Below are positions 23,521 to 35,208 of a stretch of 64,000 nt of DNA, piece by piece. Made by a program: the position numbers and the translations under genes. The notes beneath the pieces were generated by a model that had not been told where the DNA came from, made no database searches, and worked only from the letters and a program-made list of their open reading frames with translations. Source of the stretch: Erythroxylum novogranatense (lineage: Eukaryota > Streptophyta > Magnoliopsida > Malpighiales > Erythroxylaceae); assembly GCA_029891385.1 (NCBI GenBank), contig CM057228.1, forward strand, positions 68,208,523 to 68,272,522, written 5' to 3'. Position 1 is the first letter of the stretch, and each line of letters begins with the position of its first letter.

Positions 23521-23678
23521 AGTTTACTTGCCTTTATTGGAACAAATGGCCAAGTTGAAGATCAGTTTAAAGCAGGATGAATCAGATGGTATTTTTGCTC
23601 AATTCAGGGTGAGGCCTATCCTTAGGGAGAAGGTCAAAGAGTTGCAGGAGCGGGATCTGAAATTAAGTAAGTTGAGAG

Positions 23679-24332
23679 ATGAAATTCAACATGGTAGCGA
23701 TCGAAGTGCAAATAAGGGATGATGGGCTAATGGTAGTCGGAAGCAGGTTATGTATTAGAATGATAAAGCGATTAAGGATGAGATCATGGATGAGGCACAC
23801 AATCGCCTTATTCCATGCACCAGCAGCGACACCGGGATGTCTGAGATTTGAAGGAGCATTTCGGTGGAAAGGTATGAAGAGAGATGTAGCGGAATATGTG
23901 AGCAGATGTCTAGTGTGTCAGCAAGTCAAGGCTGAACACCAGGCACCTTCAGGCATGCTAAGGCCATTGTCCATTCCTGAATGGAAGTGGCAAAGGATCA
24001 CGATGGATTTTCGGATGGGTTTGCCTAGGACCAGCAAAAAGCATGATGCCATTTGGGTTATTGTTGATCGGTTGACCAAGTCATCCCATTTTCTGGCAAT
24101 CAAGCAAACAGATTCATTGCAAGTCTTAGCAAGGAAATACATTGATGAGGTAGTGAGGTTGCATGGAGTTCCAGATTCTATAGTATCCGATAGGGATCCT
24201 CGATTTACGTCAGTCCTTTGGAGGAATCATGCAGTTGAAGAGGCGACATGGGAGCCTCAGGATGCAATGCAGGAGCAGTACCCACACCTCTTCAATGAAT
24301 CAGGTAAGAATTTCGAGGACGAAATTTCTTAA
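23679..24332 (+). pseudogene. Tekay-1 integrase joined in frame to chromodomain tail
   Basis: 217-codon open frame. Integrase zinc-binding end (RCLVCQQVKAEHQAPSGMLR), first catalytic Asp in ITMDF (about 24000-24014), second Asp in GVPDSIVSDRDPRFTSVLWR (about 24166-24225). Then a jump straight to HAVEEATWEPQDAMQEQYPH (from about 24229), the C-terminal chromodomain segment, ending NFEDEIS and a stop at 24330. The third catalytic residue (Glu of DDE), the integrase C-terminus and most of the chromodomain are missing, yet the frame is kept. The stop adjoins the PPT, as in intact relatives. Confidence 0.92.
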
Positions 24333-24343
24333 GGGGGGGAGAA
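24309..24343 (+). promoter_or_regulatory. Pre-LTR hairpin motif and polypurine tract of Tekay-1
   Basis: AATTTCGAGGACGAAATT (24309-24326; inverted 7-mers with a 4-nt loop), then AAGGGGGGAGAAA (24331-24343) directly before the 3' LTR. The PPT primes plus-strand synthesis (family knowledge). The hairpin overlaps the last codons of pol. Confidence 0.85.
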
Positions 24344-24844
24344 ATGTTAGCCCCAATTTTTTTTTAATTAAGCATGATTAGAATAATTGAGTAAGTTAAT
24401 GTTAGATAAAATTTAGTTGACATTTATTAAGTATAGTAGCATTAATTAAGTTAGGTAGCATGAATTAAAAAGGAATTAATGAGTTAGGTGTTAAGATTTA
24501 ATGGAATTTATTGTGTTAATTGGGCCTTAATGAGGTAGGAAAAGAAAAGAGAATAAGGTGGGCCTAAAAGATAGATGGGCTTAAGTGGTTTAAAGAAGAT
24601 ATTAGAGGAAATAAGAAGAAAAGAGGAAAAAGTAAGTTGGGCTTGGACCTTGGGCTTAAGTGATTTAAGTAAGTGGTATAAAAGAAGAAGAAAGAAGTGA
24701 GTTAGTAAGGAAGAAGAGAGAATAAGAATAGGATGGGCTTGAGAGAATTAGTGGGCCTTGAGTAGTATAAGGAGGAAAAATGAGAAGGGAAGAAGAGTAA
24801 ATGAATGGGCTTAAGTATATGGGCTTAAGTAAGTAAAGAAGGAG

Positions 24845-24851
24845 TATAAAA
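24845..24851 (+). promoter_or_regulatory. TATA box in Tekay-1 LTR
   Basis: TATAAAA in a purine-rich context, about 500 bp into the LTR. Corresponding TATA sites occur in the LTRs at 30827, 48486, 57474 and about 62374. Confidence 0.65.
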
Positions 24852-26892
24852 GAAGAAGATAAGTGATTTTAGTAGGAAGAGAAGAGGAGCACGAAATTTT
24901 AAAGGAGAAGAGAAAGAGTTGTCGTGAATGGAGGAAAGAAGAAGGAGAAGAGAAGAGTCTTGCTAGGGTTTGATTTTCCTTGAGTTTTAGAGGGAGTTTG
25001 AAGAAAGTTCAAGAAGAAAAAGTGAAGAGGAGAAGCTAAGCTACCTTTTGAGCCAAGAAACTCTTGGGTTGAGTCAAGATCTAAGGTAAGTTATATTTTT
25101 AAGAGTTGGTTTTTAATTGGGTTTTTGGTGTAGAAGGTTTAAGAATCAAGTGGGTTTAGTGATTCTTAAGCTAATTTTTTTGAAAGAGGTTTTATATAAT
25201 TTCTATTGGATTTGTGTTGATTTGGGTTTTTATTTTCTCTTGAAGAAGAACAATAGAAAGGAGAAGAGCAAGAGGAAGAGCTCCATTTAGCAAGGATTTA
25301 GCAAGTATAAGGTGGGTTTCACTTTTATCTTTATGTTAGTAATGCTTTAAATACTATCTCAACTAAGGAAAATTAATGTTTTCCAACTACCTTGGAATGA
25401 GTATTGATTGAGTTTCGAATTGTGTGTACATTGAATTGTGATTGCCATTATGTGAGAAATTGATTAGTATATGATATTGCTTGAAATTGCCATGAATTGA
25501 ATGAGCATGAATGAGATCATGAAATGTGAGCTAAGCATGAAATATATCATTTTCAAGAATTAGCTTTATGGATGCATGAAAATCCATTTTCAGAAAATCA
25601 GTCAGTGGACAAGACAAGTCCAGTTTTTATGCATGAAATTCAGTATTATATGGGTTAGTTAAGTCCACCAGCAAAGTCACGTGCACGTTGACCAGTATAG
25701 CCTTCTCCCGCCACTGCAGATAGTGGCATAGGATGTTCCTTTTGGACGCCTCGACATATGACTACACTTTGTAGCTCATCGATAACCCATGGACTTTTGA
25801 ACCATCATTTATGTGTTACATGTTAAGCATATGTTTGCAAGAATGAAAATTTCATGGATTATGAACATTGTGTTTTGAGATTGATAAATTTCATGAAATG
25901 CATGATTGTATGATTGCTATACCAAAGTGCTAAAAGTATGATTAATGAAGCAATGTAGCTTATTAGCCTAAATATAAGCGTCTTACCTACGAGTTTAAAG
26001 CTCACCCCACCTTCCGTCCCATCTCCGGGTGAAGAGCGCGATTTTGAGGAACGAGCATAAAAGGCATACCCAAGATTGTGTTTTGATGTATTTTCAAGTT
26101 AACTTTGTAAAATCAATGCTTTAGATGCATTTTGAGCAAATGATGTTTTTGACAAGTTTGTATTTTGGGATATGATGGAGTGGCTTGAAATGCCCTCTAA
26201 AGCTTTGTAATAACTTATGATTTCATATGAATGCAAGAATGTTCAGTTATAATGTATTTTGAGAAATCCATGTATGTTTAAGACAATTGCATCATTGTAT
26301 AGCATGAACATGATTAGATGATTAAGAGTGCGGTTGTTGCTTAGAATGGTATTTGGAAATACCTTAGAGTTTAAACATGTTATATGAGGTTGCATGTTGA
26401 GTTTTATGCAGGTGGAAGTATTAGGATTGAAAAATTGGTTAGTTGCATTTTCAAGGGAAGTGCTGTCAAATTTTCCTAAAATTTGACAGAACTTCGCCTC
26501 AATATTAGACCCTCTTAAGGGTTGAATTAGATCAGGAAGTCTTCATTAATATTGTAGTAGAAGTTCAGAGCTTTCTAAGGATATATCGTTTGTCTCATTT
26601 GGATTTAGGGTTAAAAAGTTATGAGGATTAGAACACATTCAGTTACTGTTCATGTTGCAAATGTTGCTGTTACATTGGTCTTATTGAGCAGTGACCTTTG
26701 AGTGAGTTTTTACCTCCTTTAATGATGGAGTTAGCCTTAGCATCCTTCATGAGATTTGTAGAGAATCTGGTTATCTTTCCATGAAGGTATAGTATGCACA
26801 TGTTGGAGCTAGGGGTAAGAAGTTATGAGTGTTGGAAGATGATGGTTTCAAGTGGTTTTGAAATGAGAGAGTTAGAAGTTTTGTAAAATGGC

Positions 26893-27054
26893 GTGTCCGT
26901 TAAACGGACACGAATGTCCGTTAAACAGACAGCCTCGGGTTCCAAAACACCCCTTCCCCTGCCCATGTCCGTTAAACGGACTTGCATGTCCGTTTAACGG
27001 ACATTTGCGAGCCATTTAGGACCCTGTCACCCGTACCTGTCCGTTTAACGGACA
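26893..27054 (+). repeat. Five-copy palindrome cluster in Tekay-1 LTR
   Basis: Copies of TGTCCGTTWAACGGACA at 26893-26911 (with a flanking G/C pair), 26915-26931 (one mismatch), 26966-26981, 26987-27003 and 27038-27054. The first three read TTAAA and the last two TTTAA, so the group is itself an inverted arrangement. Confidence 0.95.
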
Positions 27055-27848
27055 GCTACGGGAAAATGGGAAAATTGGACTATGTTAGAGGCCCAATTTG
27101 GTTTTATGGTCTTCATGAGAGTTTTATATCTAGATGTATACTTTCAAATGGTGAAAGAACGAACACATTCAGACCTCTAGATTAAAAGTTATGGCAATCG
27201 CACCAAAAGAGTTTCATTCAATTTTGGAAGTGAGCATGGTCTATTTTTTTGGGCATAAATCCATCATACGACCTCCAAATTAGGTGAGGATTGACCCATC
27301 AGATTCATAAGACATATATATTTCACACCATAAAATTTGGTACCATTTGGAGTTAAATTGAGGAAGTTCTCATTAAAGGAAGTGAGAGGCCGTTTAAGAG
27401 AGCATGTTTCAGGTATGAACACCTTTGGGTATTTGAATCATATCTTGAGTTATATAATTCCGATTAAGGTGATTCTTGCCTCTATGCGAACGTGAGGCTT
27501 TAAGCTATATTTGTTATGAACAAGTCCAAATGTGATTTTGAGGTTTAGCTAGTGTGCGCTCATCACTTTTATGGAATAGCAGCGAATGACACTGCAATGT
27601 CCTAAGCGCAAGGTTTCAGGAGTACGGTAGTTAAGCAGTTGGGTCACGAGATCCGACATCTATGATATCAAAGCAAGTGTGATAAGCATAAGTTCCATGT
27701 AGTTGGGTCTCGGATCCAACAGTTGGGGTCCGATCTCCGGGTCGGGTCCCGACATCTGTGGTATCAGAGCAAGTGTCTCGGGGATGGGCTCCACCCGGGC
27801 TCACATCCCGGGACAGTTGGGGTCCGGTCTACGGATCGGGTTTCAACA

Positions 27849-28440
27849 TTAATAATTAACCTGAGTTTTCCCTTAGGTAGTTTTAATCAAGATATGATCG
27901 TTAATTAAACCTAACTATCAAATAACCTAAGATACAATCTCTAGATTCAATTGGGCAGTAGCATTACGAATTAGGAAAATTGATAAATCAAGGTCATAAC
28001 CATATAAGATGCATCATTTAACCTAAGTTATGCTATCCTTAATTATTGCAAATCATTAGTCGCTACACATGAATTTCAACATAGCAATTATGGATTATAT
28101 AGAAATTCTAGTAATAGGTTTGCAAATAAATGATTCAATGAACGCATTAAAATCATCCTTTCATAATACCCAAATCAATTAACATAGGATAATACAATCA
28201 ATTTCTAATGAGAGAAAGAAGAAAAAAATAGTGAAATACACTTAACCCAGGTGATCGACGTCGATGTCACCTCTGAACCAACACTAGGATGTCTAACCCT
28301 CTATGTGTCTCTCCCGATTGAGAGCTTTATCCCTTATCTTCATTAAAATCAAGAGCTCCCAAAAAGATTTGCTTCAGCCCCAAGAAAGAACCCCATTCGA
28401 AACCCTCCTTACTACTACGCCTCCCTCTCTTCTGTGCTAC
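27849..28440. other. AT-rich sequence, possibly a decayed LTR
   Basis: Loosely recalls plant Athila/Tat LTR interiors (runs of AATCAATT and CTAACTATC) but no boundary, PBS or PPT can be placed. Confidence 0.3.
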
Positions 28441-29440
28441 TATTCTATATATTTCTTGAATTAATTTCTGGTCCACTGGTACTATTCTTGCCCATTAATA
28501 GCCTATGCAAATTCATCCCAGCTAATGACTATGTTTTGCTGCTGCCCTGCTCTCCTTCTCCTGTTGTTGCGTTGTTGTTTTCTCTCCATGGTTCCACCTG
28601 CTATGCTATGTTTTGCTCCTAATTGCTCTTTACTTCTATGCTACATTTTAACTTTGGCATGCTTCCTATCTATTGAGCTACTGGTTACGACGTTTTTCTT
28701 TGCATGAAATACATGTTTATTGTATGAAATGCCTAATGTCTACTACTATTTAGCTTTATATTATTGGATCGAAAACAAAAGCATACTAGATTTGGCTAAA
28801 ACGATAGATTTTAAAAACTTTTTTTTTGAAATCAAAACGCTGTAGAAACCTAATAAACAAATCAACATATTAAATCCATACATGATACGGTATAAGGAAA
28901 ATAACTAACATAAGAACATGATGGAAATTATACCGACTCCTTGCTATAGGTTTGAATCCTTGCTTTTGTATCCTCTCCTCATTAATGTATCCTCTTCTCG
29001 TTATTGTATCCTCAACTGATCTGATCTACTACTTGTTCTTCTTGGACAACTTGATTAACAAGATCCTTTAGTGGGAAAGAAGAAGAAATATTGAAGAGGT
29101 TTTCCTTAGTTGAAAGAAGCCAAAAATGAGTCTCTTCTCATTCAAGTTTCGGCTAGTTCATGCAAGAGAGGAGAAAGTGAATAAAAAATGAAATAACACA
29201 TTCTTCTCTTTCCCTTAATTTCGGTTAAACATGAAAGAAAGAAGTGATGTGCATCCAATGCATCACTTCATTCTTTAATCAATAATAAAGAAGTCAATAA
29301 ATGAGACACTCTCATTTGTTTAAGATGGATATATGAAAAGACCAATAACCTATATGAGACCATCTCATTTTCAGTTATAGGATGAAAGCAGGGAGAGGGT
29401 ACATCAAATGGATATGAGATTAAGATGGGTGAAATATGCT
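28441..29440. other. Unassigned sequence
   Basis: No domain recognised. Short hydrophobic open frames at 28434-28707 have no family resemblance. A 19-bp unit TGTATCCTCTYCTCRTTAW is repeated about 2.5 times near 28967-29015. Confidence 0.35.
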
Positions 29441-32400
29441 TTTATTATTGATGTTTATGATTAATTATGGCCTAAAATGGTGTTTTGAGTTTAAATGGAA
29501 TTGATAGTGAATGAATTGCTTTAAATGGAGTTGAAAAGCAAGAAATGATTAGTTAAAGTGTTAGATTTTGGAGAATTGAAAATATGAAATTTTGAGGATG
29601 AATAGTAGCAGAAAATGGCAATTTGGATGTGAAATCTTTGTGAATTTTTATGGGTTGATTTGGGCTAAATTTGAGAAAATGATATTCATAAAACTTGTAG
29701 CTTCTGCTGAGAGCTTTCTATAACCATAAAGTATTATATTTTTCGATATCGGTATTGAAAGTTATGACCATTCGAATTTAAGTGTATTTTGCTTTGTGTT
29801 TGGAAAATGCTCATAGAGTAAGTTTGTGTGTACTGTGTTTTGAGAAAAATTCTGGACTAATGTAGTTTGAATTAGATTAAGTGGTCTACATGAAAGTTAT
29901 AGAGAAATTGCATAGCTTTACAATGATGTATAATATGTTATTTTGGATTATGGAAATTGGAAGATATAAAATTTTGAAGTTTGGATGTGGTATAGGATGA
30001 CAAATTTCTGGCAGAAACTTTGATTGAAAAATTGACATAGTTAGAGGTTGAAATTGCTTTTAAGTTATTCATGAAAGTTTTAGATTATGTTTTTATATTT
30101 CCATTGATGTAAAGTATGGAAATTTTGGACCATGTAATAGGAAGTTATGATTTTTAGAAGTTTTTGTTACTGTTTGGGATGATCATTAGTGGACAGAAAC
30201 TTTGAAGGGGTTTTTGACTCCCTTAGAGGCCAAATTGATTTTTCTGTCCTTCATGAAAGTTTTAGGTTGCTTTTTGATCTTTTCATTGATATAAAGTATG
30301 ACATTTTTTGCCCTTGGAGTTGAAAGACAGAAATTTTAGAAGTTGTGTTACTTTTTAGGGTGATTCGACACTTGCCCGTTCTTTTGCTTCTAACTTTTCC
30401 GTCCGACATCCGATTGATCTAATTTTTGAAGCGTTGGATTCCTAAGACATTCATCTATCTCTCCATGAAAATTGTGGATTTTTGAGATTAATCTGGAAAG
30501 TATTTATTGAATCAAAGTGAGAGGATTGATTAAAGAGTTTGAGTTGGATATTTTTCTGAACATACTTAGGTGTTTTGGTGATATCTTGATCTGTAGAGAT
30601 CCAATTAAGTTGATTTTTATTTATAAATAAACTAAAGACATGGATCTACAAGGTATCTGAAGGAATCGAATTTCAATTCAGCCCCTAAAATTTTAAATTT
30701 CTGAATTGAAGTATTAAAGTTAAAAGAATATATAAGGGCAAATTAGGCATGACACTTAAGGTTATAAGATATAAGGCTTTAGGCAAGGGACAAGATGGAC
30801 ATTTGTATGATTATTAAGAGTAGAATTTATAAGAAGAAGAATTGTGAATGAGGGAGAGAAGAAGAGAGTGTCGTGGGAATGGGAGAAAAAGAAGAGGAAA
30901 GCTAGGGTTTGGAGATCTTTGAAGATTTTGAAGAATTTGAACCCAAATCAAGTAAGTATAAGCATCATTCCTCTTGATTAGATGAATGAAACATGTTTTG
31001 ATGTTAGTTAAGAGAGGATTATGTGTGAGAAGTTGTAGAATGGGTAAAAGCATAGGTTTGGTTTTAGGGTTAATGATCAAAGATAGATTTTAATGTTTTT
31101 GTGAATGATACTGTGTTGAAATGAGTTTGAAAATGAAATATAAGAGATAGTTTAGGGTTTAGATGGGTTATATTTGAAATATGGGAGGAATATGGTTGAA
31201 TAATGTGGGGAAAAATAATGTTTTAGAGAATTTTGGCCTCAAGACGTCGTGGCTGCTGTAAGCGTCCTCGTCATGGCGAAGCTTACAGGCCACATGTGAG
31301 CTCAACTTTCGTGCACAGACATGTTTTGGTATTTTAACCATAACTTTTTATGTAGATATCCAAATGAAGTGATTTTTAATTCGTTGTAAATGAGAGATAT
31401 AGGGATACAAGTTTTATGAAGAAATGAAGTTCTGATTCAGTCTCTAAAGATATCAAATTTTGGATGGAATTTTAACATAGAATTTTTGTTTCAGCATAAG
31501 TTATAGTTCGAATTGTTAAAGTATGACTTTCCGATTTCTACACCAAATTGAATGGAATTTTGGTGATTGTTTAAGGAAATCAAGTGAGGAAAGAGGAGCA
31601 AGATGAAAAAGAGGAAAGATATTCCTAAGCAAGTTTATAAGCAAGGAACTCAAGGTGGGTACACGTTTATAATAGAGTAAATAAGCCACTCATTGTTTTC
31701 TTCAAATAAAGAAAGATTTAATGATTTAAATTGCATCATCAATGTTGCCTTTATTTCTTTTTGAATGAATTGTGAAATATGTTATATGTTTGCTACATGA
31801 ATTGTGTGATGTTTTATGAAAGTGTTTGTCGTTTGAAAAGAACGCACGTTTATACAATCATGTTTTCAAGAATGATTTTCAAGATATATGTCAACTACAT
31901 GAAAAGAAAGTTTTCAAGAAAATGAGCCATTTTGAGCAACAAGTCTTCAAGTTCATAAAATATGTGTTATGTGGGTTTGTGGTAGTCCCTCAAGAACTGT
32001 CACGTGCACGTTGACCCAAGTATAGGCTTCTCCCGCCTGCCCGCTAGTGGCATGGAGCTCCCTCGAAGACTCCCTCAAGAATTTTACGACTACACAGGAC
32101 CATTATATGGGAATGTGTAGTGCATCATGAATTTGGACTTACCCAAACCATTCTACTGTGCTTATGTGCTTATGATCTGTTAACACGTTTGATGCATACA
32201 TGATTTAAAATTGCTCATGAATTGTTTAAAAATCAAGCATTTTGAGACGATGATATCTACATGTGAAATTACTATGGTTTCGAATATGTAAAATGACAAT
32301 GAGTTTTGAAAATGGTTTTTGCTTATTTTTCTATTATAAACATGTTATCCATGAGCTATAAAGCTCACCCCCTTTCATCCCCATCTCCAGGTATCAAGAT

Positions 32401-33189
32401 GGAGATCGGATGAAAGAAATTCTAGACGTTCATTCGTTATGTATATGATTGGCTTTTAAGTTAATTTCTTGTAAGATTTAGATCTTAGACATGTTGAGAA
32501 TTTTGGGATTTTTGTATCTTGTGCATTTTGGATTTTGATATTGATGTTGTAACATGGCTTGGAATGTCATTAAGATTTTGTAAGCATGTATTTCATGATG
32601 TAAATGAATTATGGATTTATGTATAGAATCAAAATGTGAATGTGCCTTGGATATTGAAGTACTATATATGTATATGAATGTGATTAATTGCGTTTGGATT
32701 CCGGACAGGAGGTTCGGTGATTTTGATGATTGAGAATTATTGAAGTGCTATGGGTATGTGAATGTGTTTGATTATGTTGGGATTTCAGACAGGAGGTCCG
32801 ATGATTGTTGTGATGGATTTGAAATATTGAAGTGCTTATTGTGTATGAATTGTGGGTATATCGATATGTGTGTAAGGGGCTTTATGGCAAAAGAAAAATA
32901 AGATTTTGTTTAAATAATGAGATATGAATGAATATGAAGAAGAAAATGATTTGAGGTTGAGGAATTGATGAAAATCCCATTTGGAAGTGGTTTTGCTTTG
33001 ATTGATGAAAAAAATACCGAATTGGATTGGTTTAGACCAAATGTGTCTTGAGTTTTCAACGCTAGTTTTTCTAAGGTACACGTTTTTGGATTTCGGAATT
33101 TGTCATTCAGTTAGATTGAAGTGTTTCGTTTCCTCTATTTTGCGATCTTCTGTTTCTTTGAGGTTAGGTTCCGAAAATGGGTCCTAACA
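29440..33189 (+). mobile_element. Second chromovirus-like LTR (diverged from Tekay-1)
   Basis: Shares ordered blocks with the Tekay-1 LTR: GTCACGTGCACGTTGACC with TTCTCCCGCC (about 31998-32036 versus about 25676-25719), AAAGCTCACCCC with CCCATCTCC (about 32360-32387), and an LTR end GGGTCCTAACA (33179-33189) followed by a PBS-like site. It has its own TATA (TTTATAAG, 30827) and donor-like ATCAAGTAAGT (30947). The left end is approximate. Its own internal region is lost after about 33350. Confidence 0.75.
29680..30350 (+). repeat. Tandem ~180-200-bp degenerate modules in LTR
   Basis: Four units, with CATGAAAGTT (or a variant) at about 29685, 29889, 30072 and 30251, followed at similar spacing by a TAAAGTATG-like box, an ATTTTGGA-like box and GTTATGA or a variant. 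Further related units occur in the Tekay-1 LTR around 26740 and 27100. Non-coding. Confidence 0.6.
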
Positions 33190-33193
33190 TTTG

Positions 33194-33350
33194 TGGTATC
33201 AAAGCAAGAGTGTAAGTATTATGGTTTAATTAAGTGGTTGGATTTCGGTCCCAACATGAGTAATATGAGAGCAAGAAAAGATTACAAGGAAATGGAACGA
33301 TGATAGTTATGGTTTTCTAGAAGAGTTGGGTTCTGGAAACGGGGCCCAAC
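33194..33350 (+). other. Tandem LTR-end/PBS units of second chromovirus LTR
   Basis: TGGTATCAAAGC at 33194-33205 after CCTAACATT. Then a decayed second unit (CCCAACATGAGTAATATGAG at 33251-33270). Then a third LTR-end-like GGGGCCCAACACC ending about 33350, after which unrelated sequence starts. Same layout as in Tekay-1. Confidence 0.65.
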
Positions 33351-33849
33351 ACCTTCTTTTACTTTGCCAACTACCTTGAAATGCACAAAGTTTTCATCTA
33401 CGGTTGAAACTCCAAATTTACTTCCTGATGCTTTTGAAATGTGGTGTGAAACATAGATACCTCCAGGTTGAGCTGCATTACATGCATCATCTATGTTCTT
33501 ATAGCTACTTGAACCTGCTCTTCTATAAAATCATCTTTATTTCCCTCGAGAAACATAAAAAAACATCTTCTTTTCCTTTTTTCTTCATTTCTCACAAGGG
33601 TTGAACATCTTGGTTGAACATCTGGCACAATTTTTATCGATGTTCTGCTCGTAATCAAATAGATTATATACCAATCCTTTGAAATCTTCAATGGATATGG
33701 TTATGCTTTCTCATATTGCAAAATACCATATAATCTTCATTCTTTATGGTTTAGAAGATGTATTATTTGAGCATTATTCGGTATCGGCTCGACTAGTACC
33801 TTGATCGATTTTTTTAAAGGTTCTCTAATAATAATTGAGCTTCTTCTTC
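33351..33849. other. Unassigned junction sequence left of the SIRE-like Copia
   Basis: Probably the degraded 3' part of the SIRE-like element (minus strand) or its lost LTR. No PPT or LTR start could be placed. Confidence 0.35.
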
Positions 33850-35208
33850 AAATAGGTACGAGTTCTTCTATAATCTTCATTCTCAAATCCTGTTTGTTGA
33901 TTCGTTAAGAAGAATTGTAAGGTTCTAATTGGTGTTCATGTATTTTCGCCTCCTGTTGAAGATCAGAAGAAGAAACCTTTTTCTGACTGGGCTTCACCTT
34001 CTTTTGTTCTTTTTTCGGTTTAGATGAAAGTTGTTGTTGAGGCTTCTTCCTCTCAAATACCAACTTCCTTTTAATTTTTGTCTCTCAAGATGATTTTACT
34101 GATTGACTTTCCAAAATAGAGACAATTGATCTAATAGGCTACTGTCTTTTCTCCTGTTTTTTATAATCTCCATCAAGAATAAGAGATTTCCTCTTCTTCT
34201 ATTCTTGTTGTCGTAAAGTCAATAGTATTGGTGACCTTCTTGACTATTTGGATTTTGTTGATTGAAGTGTCTCTGCCTTTCTTTTCAATGACACTTGTTG
34301 TAATGATTGTTGAACCCGACTTTCCTCGTTCTATAGAATTGTCTTAGATTGTATTGGTGCATCAGATGATTTCTTAGTCTTTTCTTCTATGAATGTTCTT
34401 CCTATTAATCGAGGTTTTGTTTTTCTTGCAGACATACCACGTTCAATTCTGCCCCATCTTACTATTAGCTCCCCCTTAGACCTTGCTTTGGGTGTAGAAC
34501 CTTTATCTACCTCATCATCAAACTTTATCCCCATTCTGTGAATATTTGTGGCATTAATAATACTCTTCACATCCATCTTTACCTTGTTACCTTTGTCAAG
34601 AAAGATTCCTGATTCTCTAAAAATCCTTGTCAATAGCATTTTATACAGTAAAGAGTTAGAATCTCCTTTTGACTTCATCATGTACTTCAAAATCAAGTAC
34701 GAAAGATTAATGGGTTGATGATTTAGCAGGTGATACAGAAAATGTTCATCGTTCATTGTCACAGCATCCTTTGAGCCTAATCTTGGTAGAACACAGTGAA
34801 GAAGTAGTGAATGTAGAACCCTAGCCTTCGGAACAACTGTTACCACCTTCTTAACTTCTGGATCACTACTTCTATAGAATTATCGATTGATGTGCATTCT
34901 ATCTATACAACCTTGAGTAATCAATTTTGTAGTGTTAAACAACTTTACTCTAATGCTAGGACACCCACTGACCCTTTCGATAGTATCTTGCATCACGATA
35001 ATTAGCAATCCATCTACCATTGATACTAGGTATCGTCCACCACCTTTGCATTTTTCCAAAACACATATATCTCATTCAAATATACGTTTTCATGAACCTT
35101 GAAGAAGTTTTTCCAGCCAACTATTTCAATCTCTAGTTCAATGTCCATCTGATTTTCCTTCAATGATTTGAAATCAACGTGTCACCCATAGATAAGTGAT
35201 TGCTCCAT
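33850..35208 (-). pseudogene. Additional ORF downstream of SIRE-like pol
   Basis: On the same strand as the Copia pol and downstream of its RNase H. It begins near an ATG at 35208 (frames broken early), continues with DFKSLKENQMDIELEIEIVG WKNFF-type sequence, then a 171-codon open frame (34846-34331) with RVLHSLLLHCVLPRLGSKDA, HFLYHLLNHQPINLSYLILK and YKMLLTRIFRESGIF. This resembles the plant transposon-associated domain carried as an extra ORF by some large retroelements. The 3' part is Lys/Gln-rich low-complexity coding. Function unknown; SIRE elements often carry an extra, env-like ORF in this place, but I see no clear signal or membrane anchor here. Confidence 0.65.

Larger units (their letters stand above)
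24344..27848 (+). mobile_element. 3' LTR of Tekay-1 (3505 bp)
   Basis: Begins TGTTAGCCCC after the PPT and ends TTTCAACA at 27848, set by comparison with the 5' LTR end. It contains a TATA box (TATAAAA at 24845), a purine-rich leader, a splice-donor-like AAGGTAAGT (25083), the block CACGTGCACGTTGACC (about 25679), AAAGCTCACCCC (about 25997), a five-copy palindrome cluster (26893-27054) and PBS-like internal sites (27663, 27759). No open frame of interest; the hypothetical frame at 26982 is a by-product. Confidence 0.92.

Noticed and set aside
28434..28707. Two overlapping hydrophobic frames that could be small membrane proteins
   Set aside because: Start in a C/T-rich stretch, overlap in two frames, no recognisable family and no promoter context.
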